Source of the DNA: an uncultured Prevotellaceae bacterium
Lineage (GTDB): Bacteria > Bacteroidota > Bacteroidia > Bacteroidales > Bacteroidaceae
NCBI GenBank assembly: GCA_902788605.1
Contig: CADAKX010000016.1
Coordinates: forward strand, 1-51,188
Direction: 5' to 3'
DNA: 51,188 bases
Below the pieces are notes generated by a model, which was not told the DNA's origin, made no database searches, and saw nothing but the letters and a program-made list of their open reading frames with translations. The position numbers were made by a program, and so were the translations under genes. Shown piece by piece: positions 7,222-15,852 of the stretch (the first letter of the stretch is position 1; every line of letters starts with the position of its first letter).

Positions 7222-10100
7222 ACGGCAAACTATACACCATCATCCTGTTGCTGAGTCTCTGTCTCACGGCTCATGCCCAGCATGGCCTTGACAGCATCAA
7301 GGGTATGCTGATGAATGCGCCCGTACAGGAGAAGGTGTATCTGCATCTGGACAACCAGTGCTACTTTAAAGGTGATACCATCTGGTATAAGGCTTACGTG
7401 ATGCGCGCCGATGACTTTACCTATTCGGACATGAGTCATATTCTCTATGTGGAACTGGTGTCGCCCGATGGTATGGTGGTGGAGCGACAAAGCATCATCG
7501 CATCCGAAAAGGGCTATGGCGACGGGAACTTCGTGCTCGAAGACTCTATCTATTCTGGCTTCTATGAACTTCGTGCCTACACCCGCTGGATGCTGAACTT
7601 CTGCGTCAGCGAACATAAGCATGGCTATAAGGACTATATTCACTTCTACAACCGCCAGATGGCTCGCGATTTCTTCCGTCAGTTTGATGCGGTCTATTCG
7701 CGCGTGATTCCTGTCTATGAGCGCCCAGAGACGGCTGGCGACTATGCAGGAAAGTATATCGTGAGTCGTCCGAAGAGTCGCAACGAAAAGGAACTCAAGG
7801 CAAAGCTCACGGTCAACTTCTATCCGGAGGGTGGTCACCTGATTGCAGGTGAGACGTGCACGGTGGCCTTTGAGGCCTTGGATGAAGAGGGCGAGCAGCA
7901 GGAGGTGAACGGCTTTGTGCGCTTGCCTGGCCGTGCCGATAGTCTCGACATCCGGACCACGCATCAGGGACGAGGGCTCTTCAGCGTAAAGGTGCCGGAG
8001 CGCGGCCGACTCTCTGCGCACTTTATGTGGCACGGCAAGAGGTACTCGTTCGACCTGCCTGAGACGGAGAAGTCGGGGTGCGCCTTGCATCTGGATGCTG
8101 TGGCCGACCAACTGAGGGCAGATGTCAGGTTGAACGGAATGCCTGATGCGCAGCAGTATGGCGTGGCGGTGCTCTGCCGTGGTGTACTCAAGTATTTCGA
8201 AACTATTGATGGTAGCAAACAGCTGCTAATCAACCCGTCAGACCTGCCTACGGGCGTCAATAACCTGGTGGTGTTTGATGAGGCAGGAAAACCCCTGGCC
8301 GACCGCCTGTTCTTCGTGAATCATCATGACTATAACAGCGAGGCTATTACCGTTGACGAAACGACCAAGATCTACGAGCCCTTTGAACAGATTGCTCTCA
8401 ACTTCCAGGCGCCCGATGCCGACCATATCTCTATCGCTGTGCGCGATGGCGCTACCGATGAGTTGACCTACGATACAGGCAATATGTTGACCGACCTCCT
8501 GCTGAGTAGTGAGTTGAAGGGCTTTGTGGCCTATCCCGACTATTACTTTGAGGCGGATGACGCCGTGCATCGCCAGCACCTCGACCTACTGCTGATGGTG
8601 CAGGGGTGGCGTCGCTATGACTATCAGGAACTGACCAGTGGAATGCCGCTGCGCTATGCGCCCGAACAGCAGTTGACGGTGGAGGGGGCTGTCTATCCTA
8701 TGTCCGATCCTGTCAGCTATCAGCCCGACGAGGTGCGCTATTGGTCCAAAGGTGTCTTTGGTTACAGTCCTTCGGCACTGGGTGAGATAGACGGTCCGAA
8801 GTATTTGATTGAGGAACTGACCGAACGCGTATCGGGTGTGCAGAGTGGGTCGTCGGATGGCGGCGGCGAGGGCGGCGAGTCGGGTGGCTCAGCACCTCCG
8901 CCCGGTGGTATTTCTAATATCTATAAGGAAGGAACGGCGCTGAATATCCGTGGCATCAGCAACGAATATGACTTGTTTCAGGCTCGCGGCGGACTGAAAA
9001 AGGAGGTAACGCTTGAGGCTGAGTTGGTATATGGTAAGGATGTGGCTACGGTTGAGATGCAGACCGACCACGGTGGACGCTTCTCGTTTAATGTGCCGCC
9101 CTATTATGGTCAGGCCATCCTTTTTATCAAGGCTTACGATACGGATATCAGCGACAGGAAGCGTCGCCGCATGGAACATAAGGGGATTCTCGATGAGTCT
9201 GCCATCCCAGAGTATTACGTGAAGCGTGACATCTTCTATCCTGTCTTCGCCAAAAAGTACAGCTTCTATCAGACACATCAGCCGCAGGACGAGAATGCGA
9301 TGGCTGCGATAGACGACCTGGACTTACCAGAGATAGAAAAGATTTCAAAGATGGACACGAAGCTCAAGAACGTCAGCGTGAAGGGGCGGCGCCGTCGCGG
9401 ACGTCGTGCCATCGACTACAGCAAGCCTGCCTGCGTCTATGATACTCAGGACCTCTATAACCTGGTGACAGACCGCGGTCTCTCCTATGGATATTACGAT
9501 AAGCAACAGTTCCCCTTCCAAGTCTGCATGGCGCTGCTGGGTAATTACAATAGCGATGAGCCAATGCATGTGATGGCACGCCAGAACGATAGAGAGACGC
9601 TGCCTTATGTCTTCTATCGCAATTTTGACCCGGTGGTGTCGATGGAGCAGTTTAAGAGCGACTACCTTATCAATCAAGACCTCAAACTGAATCGCCAGGA
9701 TGTCATCCGGCTCTATACGGACTTTGAACTGCGCAACGAGGATAAGCGCGTGGAGCAGAACTCGGCTGCGCCTGACGTCACGCTTGACTTTATGCTGTTT
9801 GAGGGTGGTGGCAAGACGTATACCTATCGTGACCGAAGACTGGTGTTGCCTGGCATGTATGCACCTGATGATTTCTATCATCCGGACTATAGTAAGCGGC
9901 CCTTGCCTGATAGTCTGAAGGACTACCGCCGTACGCTCTATTGGAATCCCAATGCCCAGCTCGACGAGAACGGCAGCTTCTTGTGCACGTTCTTTAACAA
10001 CGGCAAACAGACGCGCATAAAGGTGTCGGCGGTGGGGCTCACGCACAGTGGCACGCCTATCTTTAATAGAATGGATGGTGCGCTCAAAAAGCAAGAATAA
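7218..10100 (+). CDS. Large MG2-like surface protein, unknown role
   Basis: A 960-residue exported protein with a signal peptide (1-20, ending LTAHAQ). Residues about 35-140 (VYLHLDNQCYFKGDTIWYKAYV) resemble the MG2 beta-sandwich of alpha-2-macroglobulin-like proteins, which recurs in Bacteroidetes proteins of unknown function. Residues about 540-562 are a Gly/Ser/Pro-rich linker. A segment after it (LNIRGISNEYDLFQARGGL) is followed by a carboxypeptidase-regulatory-like fold (GGRFSFNVPPYYGQAILFIKAYD). A basic stretch (KGRRRRGRR) lies near residue 720. It is translationally coupled to GH30 through ATGA and precedes GH35 by 36 bases. It may bind or process the same glycan at the outer membrane, or be a partial TonB-plug-type protein; no enzyme motif is visible. 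Confidence 0.7.
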   Translation: MNGKLYTIILLLSLCLTAHAQHGLDSIKGMLMNAPVQEKVYLHLDNQCYFKGDTIWYKAYVMRADDFTYSDMSHILYVELVSPDGMVVERQSIIASEKGYGDGNFVLEDSIYSGFYELRAYTRWMLNFCVSEHKHGYKDYIHFYNRQMARDFFRQFDAVYSRVIPVYERPETAGDYAGKYIVSRPKSRNEKELKAKLTVNFYPEGGHLIAGETCTVAFEALDEEGEQQEVNGFVRLPGRADSLDIRTTHQGRGLFSVKVPERGRLSAHFMWHGKRYSFDLPETEKSGCALHLDAVADQLRADVRLNGMPDAQQYGVAVLCRGVLKYFETIDGSKQLLINPSDLPTGVNNLVVFDEAGKPLADRLFFVNHHDYNSEAITVDETTKIYEPFEQIALNFQAPDADHISIAVRDGATDELTYDTGNMLTDLLLSSELKGFVAYPDYYFEADDAVHRQHLDLLLMVQGWRRYDYQELTSGMPLRYAPEQQLTVEGAVYPMSDPVSYQPDEVRYWSKGVFGYSPSALGEIDGPKYLIEELTERVSGVQSGSSDGGGEGGESGGSAPPPGGISNIYKEGTALNIRGISNEYDLFQARGGLKKEVTLEAELVYGKDVATVEMQTDHGGRFSFNVPPYYGQAILFIKAYDTDISDRKRRRMEHKGILDESAIPEYYVKRDIFYPVFAKKYSFYQTHQPQDENAMAAIDDLDLPEIEKISKMDTKLKNVSVKGRRRRGRRAIDYSKPACVYDTQDLYNLVTDRGLSYGYYDKQQFPFQVCMALLGNYNSDEPMHVMARQNDRETLPYVFYRNFDPVVSMEQFKSDYLINQDLKLNRQDVIRLYTDFELRNEDKRVEQNSAAPDVTLDFMLFEGGGKTYTYRDRRLVLPGMYAPDDFYHPDYSKRPLPDSLKDYRRTLYWNPNAQLDENGSFLCTFFNNGKQTRIKVSAVGLTHSGTPIFNRMDGALKKQE

Positions 10101-10136
10101 GGAAATAATGTATAACATATAACAAACACTACTACT

Positions 10137-12473
10137 ATGAACATTTTCAAGCATCTTGCCCTTGCGGCATTATTGATGGCAGCAACTGCGTCGATGCAGG
10201 CAGCCAGCAAGCCCGGCACGTTTACTACGGGCAACAAGACGTTTCTGCTCAACGGCAAGCCTTTTGTGGTGAAGGCTGCCGAGGTACACTATCCTCGTAT
10301 TCCGCGTCCTTACTGGGAACATCGCATCCAGATGTGTAAGGCACTGGGCATGAACACCGTGTGTATCTATGTGTTCTGGAACATCCACGAGCAGAAGGAA
10401 GGTCAGTTTGACTTCACAGGTAATAACGATGTGGCTGAGTTTTGCCGTATCGCACAGAAGAACGGCATGTATGTCATCGTGCGTCCTGGTCCCTATGTGT
10501 GTGCGGAATGGGAGATGGGTGGTCTGCCTTGGTGGCTGCTGAAGAAGAAGGATATCAAACTGCGCGAGCGTGACCCGTACTTCATGGAGCGCGTAAAGAT
10601 CTTCGAGCAGAAGGTGGGCGAGCAACTGGCACCGCTGACCATCCAGAACGGCGGTCCAATCATTATGATTCAGGTGGAGAACGAGTACGGCTCGTATGGC
10701 GAGGATAAGCCTTACGTCAGCGAGATTCGCGACTGTCTGCGCTCTATATATGGCAAGGAGTTGTCGCTCTTCCAGTGTGACTGGTCTTCTAACTTCGAAA
10801 AGAACGGTCTTGATGATTTGACCTGGACGATGAACTTTGGCACAGGTGCTAATATCAACGACCAGTTCCGTCGATTGGGTGAGCTACGTCCTAATGCCCC
10901 TCAGATGTGTTCTGAGTTCTGGAGTGGCTGGTTCGACAAATGGGGAGCACGTCACGAGACGCGTCCTGCAAAGGATATGGTGGAGGGCATGGATGAAATG
11001 CTCAGCAAAGGCATCTCGTTCTCACTCTATATGACCCATGGAGGAACCTCGTTCGGCCACTGGGCTGGTGCCAACTCGCCTGGCTTTGCTCCTGACGTCA
11101 CCTCTTACGACTACGATGCCCCCATCAACGAGTATGGTCATGCCACGCCCAAGTTCTGGGAACTGCGCAAGATGATGGCAAAATACAACGACGGCAAAAA
11201 GCTCCCCGCTGTTCCCAAGTCTCCGATGCCTATTATCACCATTCCCAAATTCGAATTGAAAACGTTTGCAGAGTTACTTCTGGCTCCTGGCAAGGAAGAA
11301 AGAGGTGCACTCAAGACTTTTGAGGAAATGGATATGGGTTGGGGAATGATGCTCTATTCGACCACTCTCCCCGACATACCTACTCAGAGTGTGCTTACTG
11401 CTGAGATGCATGACTTTGCTCAGGTGTTCATCGATGGTCAATACATTGGTAAAGTGGATCGCGTAAAAAACGAGAAGTCGTTGACTCTGCCTCCTGTCAA
11501 GAAAGGGCAGAAACTGCTCATTCTTGTCGAGGGTATGGGCCGTATCAACTTCGGACGGGCTATCAAGGACTTCAAGGGCATCGTTGGCGACGTCACCATC
11601 TCTGCTGAAGTAGACAACAATGAAGTAACATGGAAACCTCGCGAATGGTGGCAATGTGCCACTGACGACAGCTACGAGACCGCAGTGAACACGCTTCGCC
11701 TCACTGCCAACAGCAACATCAACAAAGCAACCGAAAAGTCAAAGCGTGGCTACTACCGTGGCTACTTCAATCTGAAGAAGGTGGGCGACACATTCCTGAA
11801 CTTTGAGACATGGGGCAAAGGTCAGGTTTGGGTGAATGGACATGCTATGGGCCGCATCTGGAGCATCGGTCCGCAGCAGACGCTCTATGTGCCTGGTTGC
11901 TGGTTGAAGAAGGGTAAGAACGAGATTATCGTGCTGGATATCGTTGGCCCCAAGGAGGCTGTGGTCTGGGGACAGGCTGAGCCTGAGCTCAACAAATTGC
12001 AGTTGGAGAAGAGTAACAAGCATAATAACATCGGTGATAAGCCTGACCTCAACAGCGCTACTCCTGTGGCTGCGGGTGCTTTCAAGGCCGGCAACGGTTG
12101 GCAGACCATCCAGTTTGGCAAGACCGTCAAGGGGCGTTATCTTGCCATTGAGTGCCTCTCTACCCAGAAGGACAATGACCGAGTAGCCATCGCCGAGCTT
12201 TACTTGCAAGGACTGGATGGCAAGCGCATCTCTCGCGAACCTTGGAAGACCAAGTATGCCAACTCGGAGGATGAGGGCGGCAACCACCTGGGCGATAAGG
12301 TCTTCGACTTGCAGGAGTCAACCTACTGGCAGACAGAGAAGGGTGCCTCGGCTCCTCACCTCCTGGTCATCGACCTCGGCTCTGAGCAGACCGTCAGAGG
12401 TCTCGAGTATCTGCCTCGTGCAGAGCAGGGTGCTCCTGGCTCCGTGAAGAATTTCAAGATTTATTTGTATTAA
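10137..12473 (+). CDS. Beta-galactosidase, GH35, with C-terminal discoidin-like domain
   Basis: GH35 enzymes remove terminal beta-galactose with retention. The 778-residue protein has a signal peptide (1-22, MQAAS cut) and a TIM barrel starting FLLNGKPFVVKAAEVHYPRIPR. The family signature GGPIIMIQVENEYGSYG carries acid/base Glu183, and SEFWSGWFDKWG carries the likely nucleophile Glu260. Jelly-roll domains follow (about 400-640, with FLNFETWGKGQVWVNGHAMGR), then a C-terminal F5/8 type C-like (CBM32-like) domain from about 645 (GWQTIQFG.TVKGRYLAIECLS). It is the last gene of the GH30 operon; the pair suggests galactan or arabinogalactan side-chain use. Its stop codon is the first TAA of a 17-bp tandem repeat. 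Confidence 0.93.
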   Translation: MNIFKHLALAALLMAATASMQAASKPGTFTTGNKTFLLNGKPFVVKAAEVHYPRIPRPYWEHRIQMCKALGMNTVCIYVFWNIHEQKEGQFDFTGNNDVAEFCRIAQKNGMYVIVRPGPYVCAEWEMGGLPWWLLKKKDIKLRERDPYFMERVKIFEQKVGEQLAPLTIQNGGPIIMIQVENEYGSYGEDKPYVSEIRDCLRSIYGKELSLFQCDWSSNFEKNGLDDLTWTMNFGTGANINDQFRRLGELRPNAPQMCSEFWSGWFDKWGARHETRPAKDMVEGMDEMLSKGISFSLYMTHGGTSFGHWAGANSPGFAPDVTSYDYDAPINEYGHATPKFWELRKMMAKYNDGKKLPAVPKSPMPIITIPKFELKTFAELLLAPGKEERGALKTFEEMDMGWGMMLYSTTLPDIPTQSVLTAEMHDFAQVFIDGQYIGKVDRVKNEKSLTLPPVKKGQKLLILVEGMGRINFGRAIKDFKGIVGDVTISAEVDNNEVTWKPREWWQCATDDSYETAVNTLRLTANSNINKATEKSKRGYYRGYFNLKKVGDTFLNFETWGKGQVWVNGHAMGRIWSIGPQQTLYVPGCWLKKGKNEIIVLDIVGPKEAVVWGQAEPELNKLQLEKSNKHNNIGDKPDLNSATPVAAGAFKAGNGWQTIQFGKTVKGRYLAIECLSTQKDNDRVAIAELYLQGLDGKRISREPWKTKYANSEDEGGNHLGDKVFDLQESTYWQTEKGASAPHLLVIDLGSEQTVRGLEYLPRAEQGAPGSVKNFKIYLY

Positions 12474-12538
12474 GACTGTTCTTTAATTAAGACTGTTCTT
12501 TAATTAAGACTGTTCTTTAATTAAGACTGTTCTTTGAA
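12471..12538. repeat. 17-bp tandem repeat, four copies, at the GH35 stop
   Basis: The unit TAAGACTGTTCTTTAAT starts at 12471, 12488, 12505 and 12522. The first three copies are identical and the fourth ends TTTGAA. The first TAA is the GH35 stop. A further degenerate TTAAGACCGT follows at 12551-12560. Confidence 0.92.
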
Positions 12539-12575
12539 GACAATCTTATATTAAGACCGTCTATATCAATAAAAA

Positions 12576-12611
12576 GCGGCATCCCATTGTTCATGGGGTG
12601 CCGCCTTGTTT
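12576..12611 (+). terminator. Terminator of the GH30-GH35 operon
   Basis: The stem GCGGCATCCCAT pairs with ATGGGGTGCCGC across a short loop, followed by CTTGTTT. It is preceded by an A run, so it could also act on the minus-strand small gene at 12633. Confidence 0.8.
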
Positions 12612-12632
12612 ATCCTGAGAATCCTTCGAACC

Positions 12633-12809
12633 TTAAAAGCTGCTGACATTATATGAAGTTCTCTCGCCGAAAAGGATCTTGGTAATTGTCAACTCTTGAG
12701 CAGGTTCTGCCATCAGTTCCTGTGCTTTGTTGGTGGCCTCTCTCAAGCTCTCTGCCTCAATGGTCAGATCTTTGTTCATGACGATGTTTACGCTCATTTT
12801 GAATTCCAT
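12633..12809 (-). CDS. 58-residue protein of unknown function
   Basis: A short frame starting MEFKMSVNIVMNKDLTIEAE, with no signal peptide or membrane segment. It looks like a small alpha/beta protein: a beta-like start, a charged helix in the middle (SLREATNKAQELMAEP) and a second strand (LTITKILFGERTSYNV). A -7 box (12857..12850) lies about 40 bases upstream, and a hairpin with an A run follows within 30 bases, so it looks like a complete transcription unit. A second in-frame ATG (residue 5) is possible. I do not recognise the family. Support is the intact frame plus its own promoter and terminator. Confidence 0.65.
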   Translation of the reverse strand: MEFKMSVNIVMNKDLTIEAESLREATNKAQELMAEPAQELTITKILFGERTSYNVSSF

Positions 12810-12849
12810 TTATTTTTTGTGTTACATTGATTTATCAGCTTTCGAGGCG

Positions 12850-12857
12850 CAAAGATA
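12850..12857 (-). promoter_or_regulatory. Promoter -7 box of the 58-residue protein gene
   Basis: TATCTTTG followed by CGC on the minus strand fits TAnnTTTG. It is about 40 bases before the ATG at 12809. Confidence 0.65.
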
Positions 12858-13014
12858 TAAAAGGGGCGTACAAATAGGGAATTTCTTATATAATTTTTAG
12901 TTACCTTTAAGACAAGTTGAACAAATTTCTACAGAAATGAAATACTTTTTAACTATCTGATTTCCTGGGGACAAATTATTCTTGTGAAATGAAAAATATT
13001 TGAGAATTAATTGC

Positions 13015-13022
13015 TATATTTG
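13015..13022 (+). promoter_or_regulatory. DUF4251 gene promoter -7 box
   Basis: TATATTTG followed by CTGC fits TAnnTTTG, about 50 bases before the ATG at 13073. Confidence 0.6.
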
Positions 13023-13072
13023 CTGCGGAATTTATAAACACTACGGACTCAATAATAACAATCTAAAAGACA

Positions 13073-13537
13073 ATGATGAAAGGATTAGCTGTGATAATGA
13101 TGGCGATGCTGATGCTGGTGGGATGTGCCTCTCAGCAACAGTTGACGGAAATGGGCACGCGGGTGGATGAAGCTGTGGCTAAACGGTTTTGGCATATTGA
13201 TGTAACGTCGATGAATGCGATGCGCTATGGATCACGCACGGTGACACCTGATTTTTTCCTGGAACTCAGAGGAGACACGCTGCGCAGTTATCTGCCCTAT
13301 CTGGGGCAGGCCTATCAATCGCCGATGATTTCGCCTTCACAAGGCCTGAACTTCGAGGCACCTGTAAAGGATTATAAGCTGAGCCCCAAGAAGGGCAGCA
13401 AGTCAGAGATGGAAATTTCTGTGAAGACGCAGGAGGACTCGTATGTCTATCGGGTGACGCTGCATGACAATGGGCAGGCATACATACAGGTGAGACCACA
13501 GCATCGTGATCCCATCAGCTTTGACGGTAACTTGTAG
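13073..13537 (+). CDS. DUF4251 lipoprotein
   Basis: A 154-residue predicted lipoprotein. The signal sequence ends in a lipobox (MLMLVGC, Cys18) followed by ASQQQ. The body matches the Bacteroidetes DUF4251 family: MRYGSRTVTPDFFLELRGDTLRSYLPYLGQAY and the late YVYRVTLHDNGQAYIQV strands. The family role is unknown. It has its own promoter and is convergent with dgt, 39 bases apart. Two adjacent ATGs make the exact start uncertain by one codon. Confidence 0.85.
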   Translation: MMKGLAVIMMAMLMLVGCASQQQLTEMGTRVDEAVAKRFWHIDVTSMNAMRYGSRTVTPDFFLELRGDTLRSYLPYLGQAYQSPMISPSQGLNFEAPVKDYKLSPKKGSKSEMEISVKTQEDSYVYRVTLHDNGQAYIQVRPQHRDPISFDGNL

Positions 13538-13541
13538 GGGC

Positions 13542-13604
13542 GTTAGATGATAATAGGTGGTAAGATGCCGCAGTTGTTAGATGATAGGTAGCGAGATGCC
13601 GCAG
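13542..13604. repeat. Imperfect duplication of the dgt 3' end
   Basis: Two adjacent copies (13542-13573, 32 bases; 13576-13604, 29 bases) share GTTAGATGATA and AGATGCCGCAG. The second copy contains the dgt stop and last codons; the first is noncoding. Confidence 0.75.
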
Positions 13605-14911
13605 ATCTTCTGATAGACATCGAGGGCATAGACATCAGTCATGCCGCTGATGTAGTCGATGACAGCCATGAGGCGTGTCTCAAGGTCAGGACTGTTGATG
13701 TCGTATTGACTGCTGACGCGGCCAATGAGCTGCTGGGAGTAATAGCGCTCTGGATGCTCGATAGCTTCGACCATGAGTTCCATGAGGGTTGCCATAATGC
13801 GATAACCTGAGAGTTCGACATCCAACACGGGCTGACTGCGATAGATGCGCTGCTTGGATATCTTGGTACATTTAATGTAGGCATCGTGCTGCAGGGGTGA
13901 GATGTTGTCGATGAGCGAGCCTTGGAAGGTGCCCTGAAGGATTTCATCCTCGTGACTGATGAAGGTTTTGACGCACTCGTTTTCAAGTTTGCCGATGACA
14001 CAGGCTCTGAGGTACTGAATCTTTTCGTTGGGGTCGGTCAGTTGCTCGTCATTGATGCGTTGGTGAATATGGTTTTGGACGGTTTCATCGAAGAAATTCA
14101 GCATCAGGCCTGCGGTCTCGTCATAACTGAGAATTTTCAACTTGAAAGCATCTTCAAGGTCCATAATCTCATAGCAGATATCGTCGGCTGCCTCAACGAG
14201 ATAGACCAAGGGGTAGCGTGCCCAGCGTTCGCGGCCATTCTCATCACTCATCTGGGGTATGCCCAAGAGTTGGGCGATGCCTACAAAGAGTTCGCGCTCA
14301 CTGGTGAAGAAACCGAACTTATTCTTTGGCGCATTGTAAGAGGGGTAGGGGTACTTGACGATAGAGGCCAAGGTGCTGTAGGTCATGGCAAAGCCTCCAC
14401 TGCGTCGTCCCTTAAAGCTATGGGCGAGCAAGCGGAAGGCATTGGCATTACCGTCAAAGCGCGTGATGTCTTCCCAGAACTCTGGTGATACCTTTCCTTT
14501 CAGATAGTTGCCCTTGCCTTCGGTGAAGAAGGTCTGGATGGCTTTCTCGCCACTATGACCAAAGGGCGGGTTGCCCAAGTCGTGGGCCAGACAGGCCGTG
14601 GCGACAATCTGTCCTATCTCAGACACCAGCGGACTGAGTTCTTGGCCATAGCGCTCGTTCAGGTATTGATAGACATCATTGCCCAACGACATACCCACTG
14701 ATGCTACTTCGAGCGAGTGGGTCAGTCGGTTGTGGACAAAGACACTGCCTGGCAATGGAAATACCTGTGTCTTGTTTTGCAGACGACGAAAGGGGGCTGA
14801 GAATATCAGTCGGTCGTAGTCACGCTTGAACTCAGTTCGGTCGTCATGACGCTCCAGGTGGCGATGCTCCTGGCCCAGACGGCAGTTAGAGATAAGTTGG
14901 TTCCATTCCAT
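13577..14911 (-). CDS. dgt: Deoxyguanosinetriphosphate triphosphohydrolase
   Basis: Dgt hydrolyses dGTP (or other dNTPs) to deoxynucleoside and triphosphate, affecting dNTP pools and phage defence. The 444-residue protein has the N-terminal RDYDRLIFSAPFRRLQNKTQVFPLP block and the HD-domain metal ligands: His65 in HNRLTHSLEV and His110-Asp111 in ATACLAHDLGNPPFGHSGE. It is the last gene of the long minus-strand envelope transcript, 21 bases after the AraC gene. No promoter box is visible in that gap. Confidence 0.93.
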   Translation of the reverse strand: MEWNQLISNCRLGQEHRHLERHDDRTEFKRDYDRLIFSAPFRRLQNKTQVFPLPGSVFVHNRLTHSLEVASVGMSLGNDVYQYLNERYGQELSPLVSEIGQIVATACLAHDLGNPPFGHSGEKAIQTFFTEGKGNYLKGKVSPEFWEDITRFDGNANAFRLLAHSFKGRRSGGFAMTYSTLASIVKYPYPSYNAPKNKFGFFTSERELFVGIAQLLGIPQMSDENGRERWARYPLVYLVEAADDICYEIMDLEDAFKLKILSYDETAGLMLNFFDETVQNHIHQRINDEQLTDPNEKIQYLRACVIGKLENECVKTFISHEDEILQGTFQGSLIDNISPLQHDAYIKCTKISKQRIYRSQPVLDVELSGYRIMATLMELMVEAIEHPERYYSQQLIGRVSSQYDINSPDLETRLMAVIDYISGMTDVYALDVYQKICGISLPII

Positions 14912-14932
14912 AGCGGCAGTGGTATTATTGCG

Positions 14933-15817
14933 TTAAATGTCTTTCTTACGATACATCTTAGGACTTACGCCTACATGTTCCTTGAAGTACTTGCCCAAGA
15001 AAGACTGGTTGGGGAAATTCATCTCTTCGGCAATAACCTTGATGGTCTTTCTGCTTTCCTTTAGGGCGATACGTAACTCCTGTACGACATAGAAGTCAAT
15101 CCAGTCGTTGGGGGTGCGGTGGCTGACGGTCTTGACGCTCTCACTGAGGTATTTGGGGGTGATGCCCATCTGCTCGGCATACCATCCCACACGGCGTTCG
15201 TGTCGGCAGTTTGCCTCGAGAAGACCGATGAAATCGGTGAAAATGGCGTCGGAACGCAGCTGGCGCCTACCTGTTGAGGGCAAGCGGTTGCTATAGATAA
15301 CGTTGCTCAGGTCATAAAACATTGCTAGGAGCAGGGTGCGTACCAAGTCGCGGCGATAATGGTTGCTAGTATCGCCAATCTTTGATTGCAGCACACCAAA
15401 ATATTGCTTAAAGGTGTTTTGCTCTTGCTCTGAAAGTGCCAGCACAGGATTGTTGCGGGCATAGAGGAAGAGGGTTGAGATGTCGCTGACGTTGCAGATT
15501 GTCTCGTGGTAGAAATCAATGGAAAGGGCAATATAGAGTCCCTTTGAATCTGGCGAGGTTGTTAAATCATCAACCACGTGATGATCTGATACGATGATAA
15601 AGTCGCCAGGGCCGATGTTCTGCTTCTGGGTGTCGAGATGATAGCTCACGGCGCCTTCTGTGCAGAGGCCTAAAAGAATGAAGTTCATACGGCGGGGCAT
15701 CTCAAGTTGTGGTGCCTCGCTTGATTGTTCTATAAGTACGATGTCGTCATCAATATTGCTACCTGCCATACTCTGGCGTAGCATCTGGATATTACTGTCT
15801 CTGATAATACTGGTCAT
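14933..15817 (-). CDS. AraC-family transcription regulator
   Basis: A 294-residue regulator with an N-terminal cupin-like sensing domain (about 20-170; VSYHLDTQKQNIGPGDFIIVSDHHVV). The C-terminal AraC double helix-turn-helix (about 195-292) carries YAEQMGITPKYLSESVKTVSHRTPNDWI and the second helix pair IAEEMNFPNQSFLGKYFKEHVGVSPKMYR. It lies between murI and dgt in the same direction with short gaps (35 and 21 bases) and no obvious promoter of its own. Its target cannot be told from the sequence. Confidence 0.9.
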   Translation of the reverse strand: MTSIIRDSNIQMLRQSMAGSNIDDDIVLIEQSSEAPQLEMPRRMNFILLGLCTEGAVSYHLDTQKQNIGPGDFIIVSDHHVVDDLTTSPDSKGLYIALSIDFYHETICNVSDISTLFLYARNNPVLALSEQEQNTFKQYFGVLQSKIGDTSNHYRRDLVRTLLLAMFYDLSNVIYSNRLPSTGRRQLRSDAIFTDFIGLLEANCRHERRVGWYAEQMGITPKYLSESVKTVSHRTPNDWIDFYVVQELRIALKESRKTIKVIAEEMNFPNQSFLGKYFKEHVGVSPKMYRKKDI

Positions 15818-15852
15818 GGGTGTGATTTCGTGAAATAAGTTTACGGGCAGTT

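Noticed and set aside
12471-12538. CRISPR array at the 17-bp repeats
   Set aside because: Units are directly adjacent with no spacers, and no cas genes are present.
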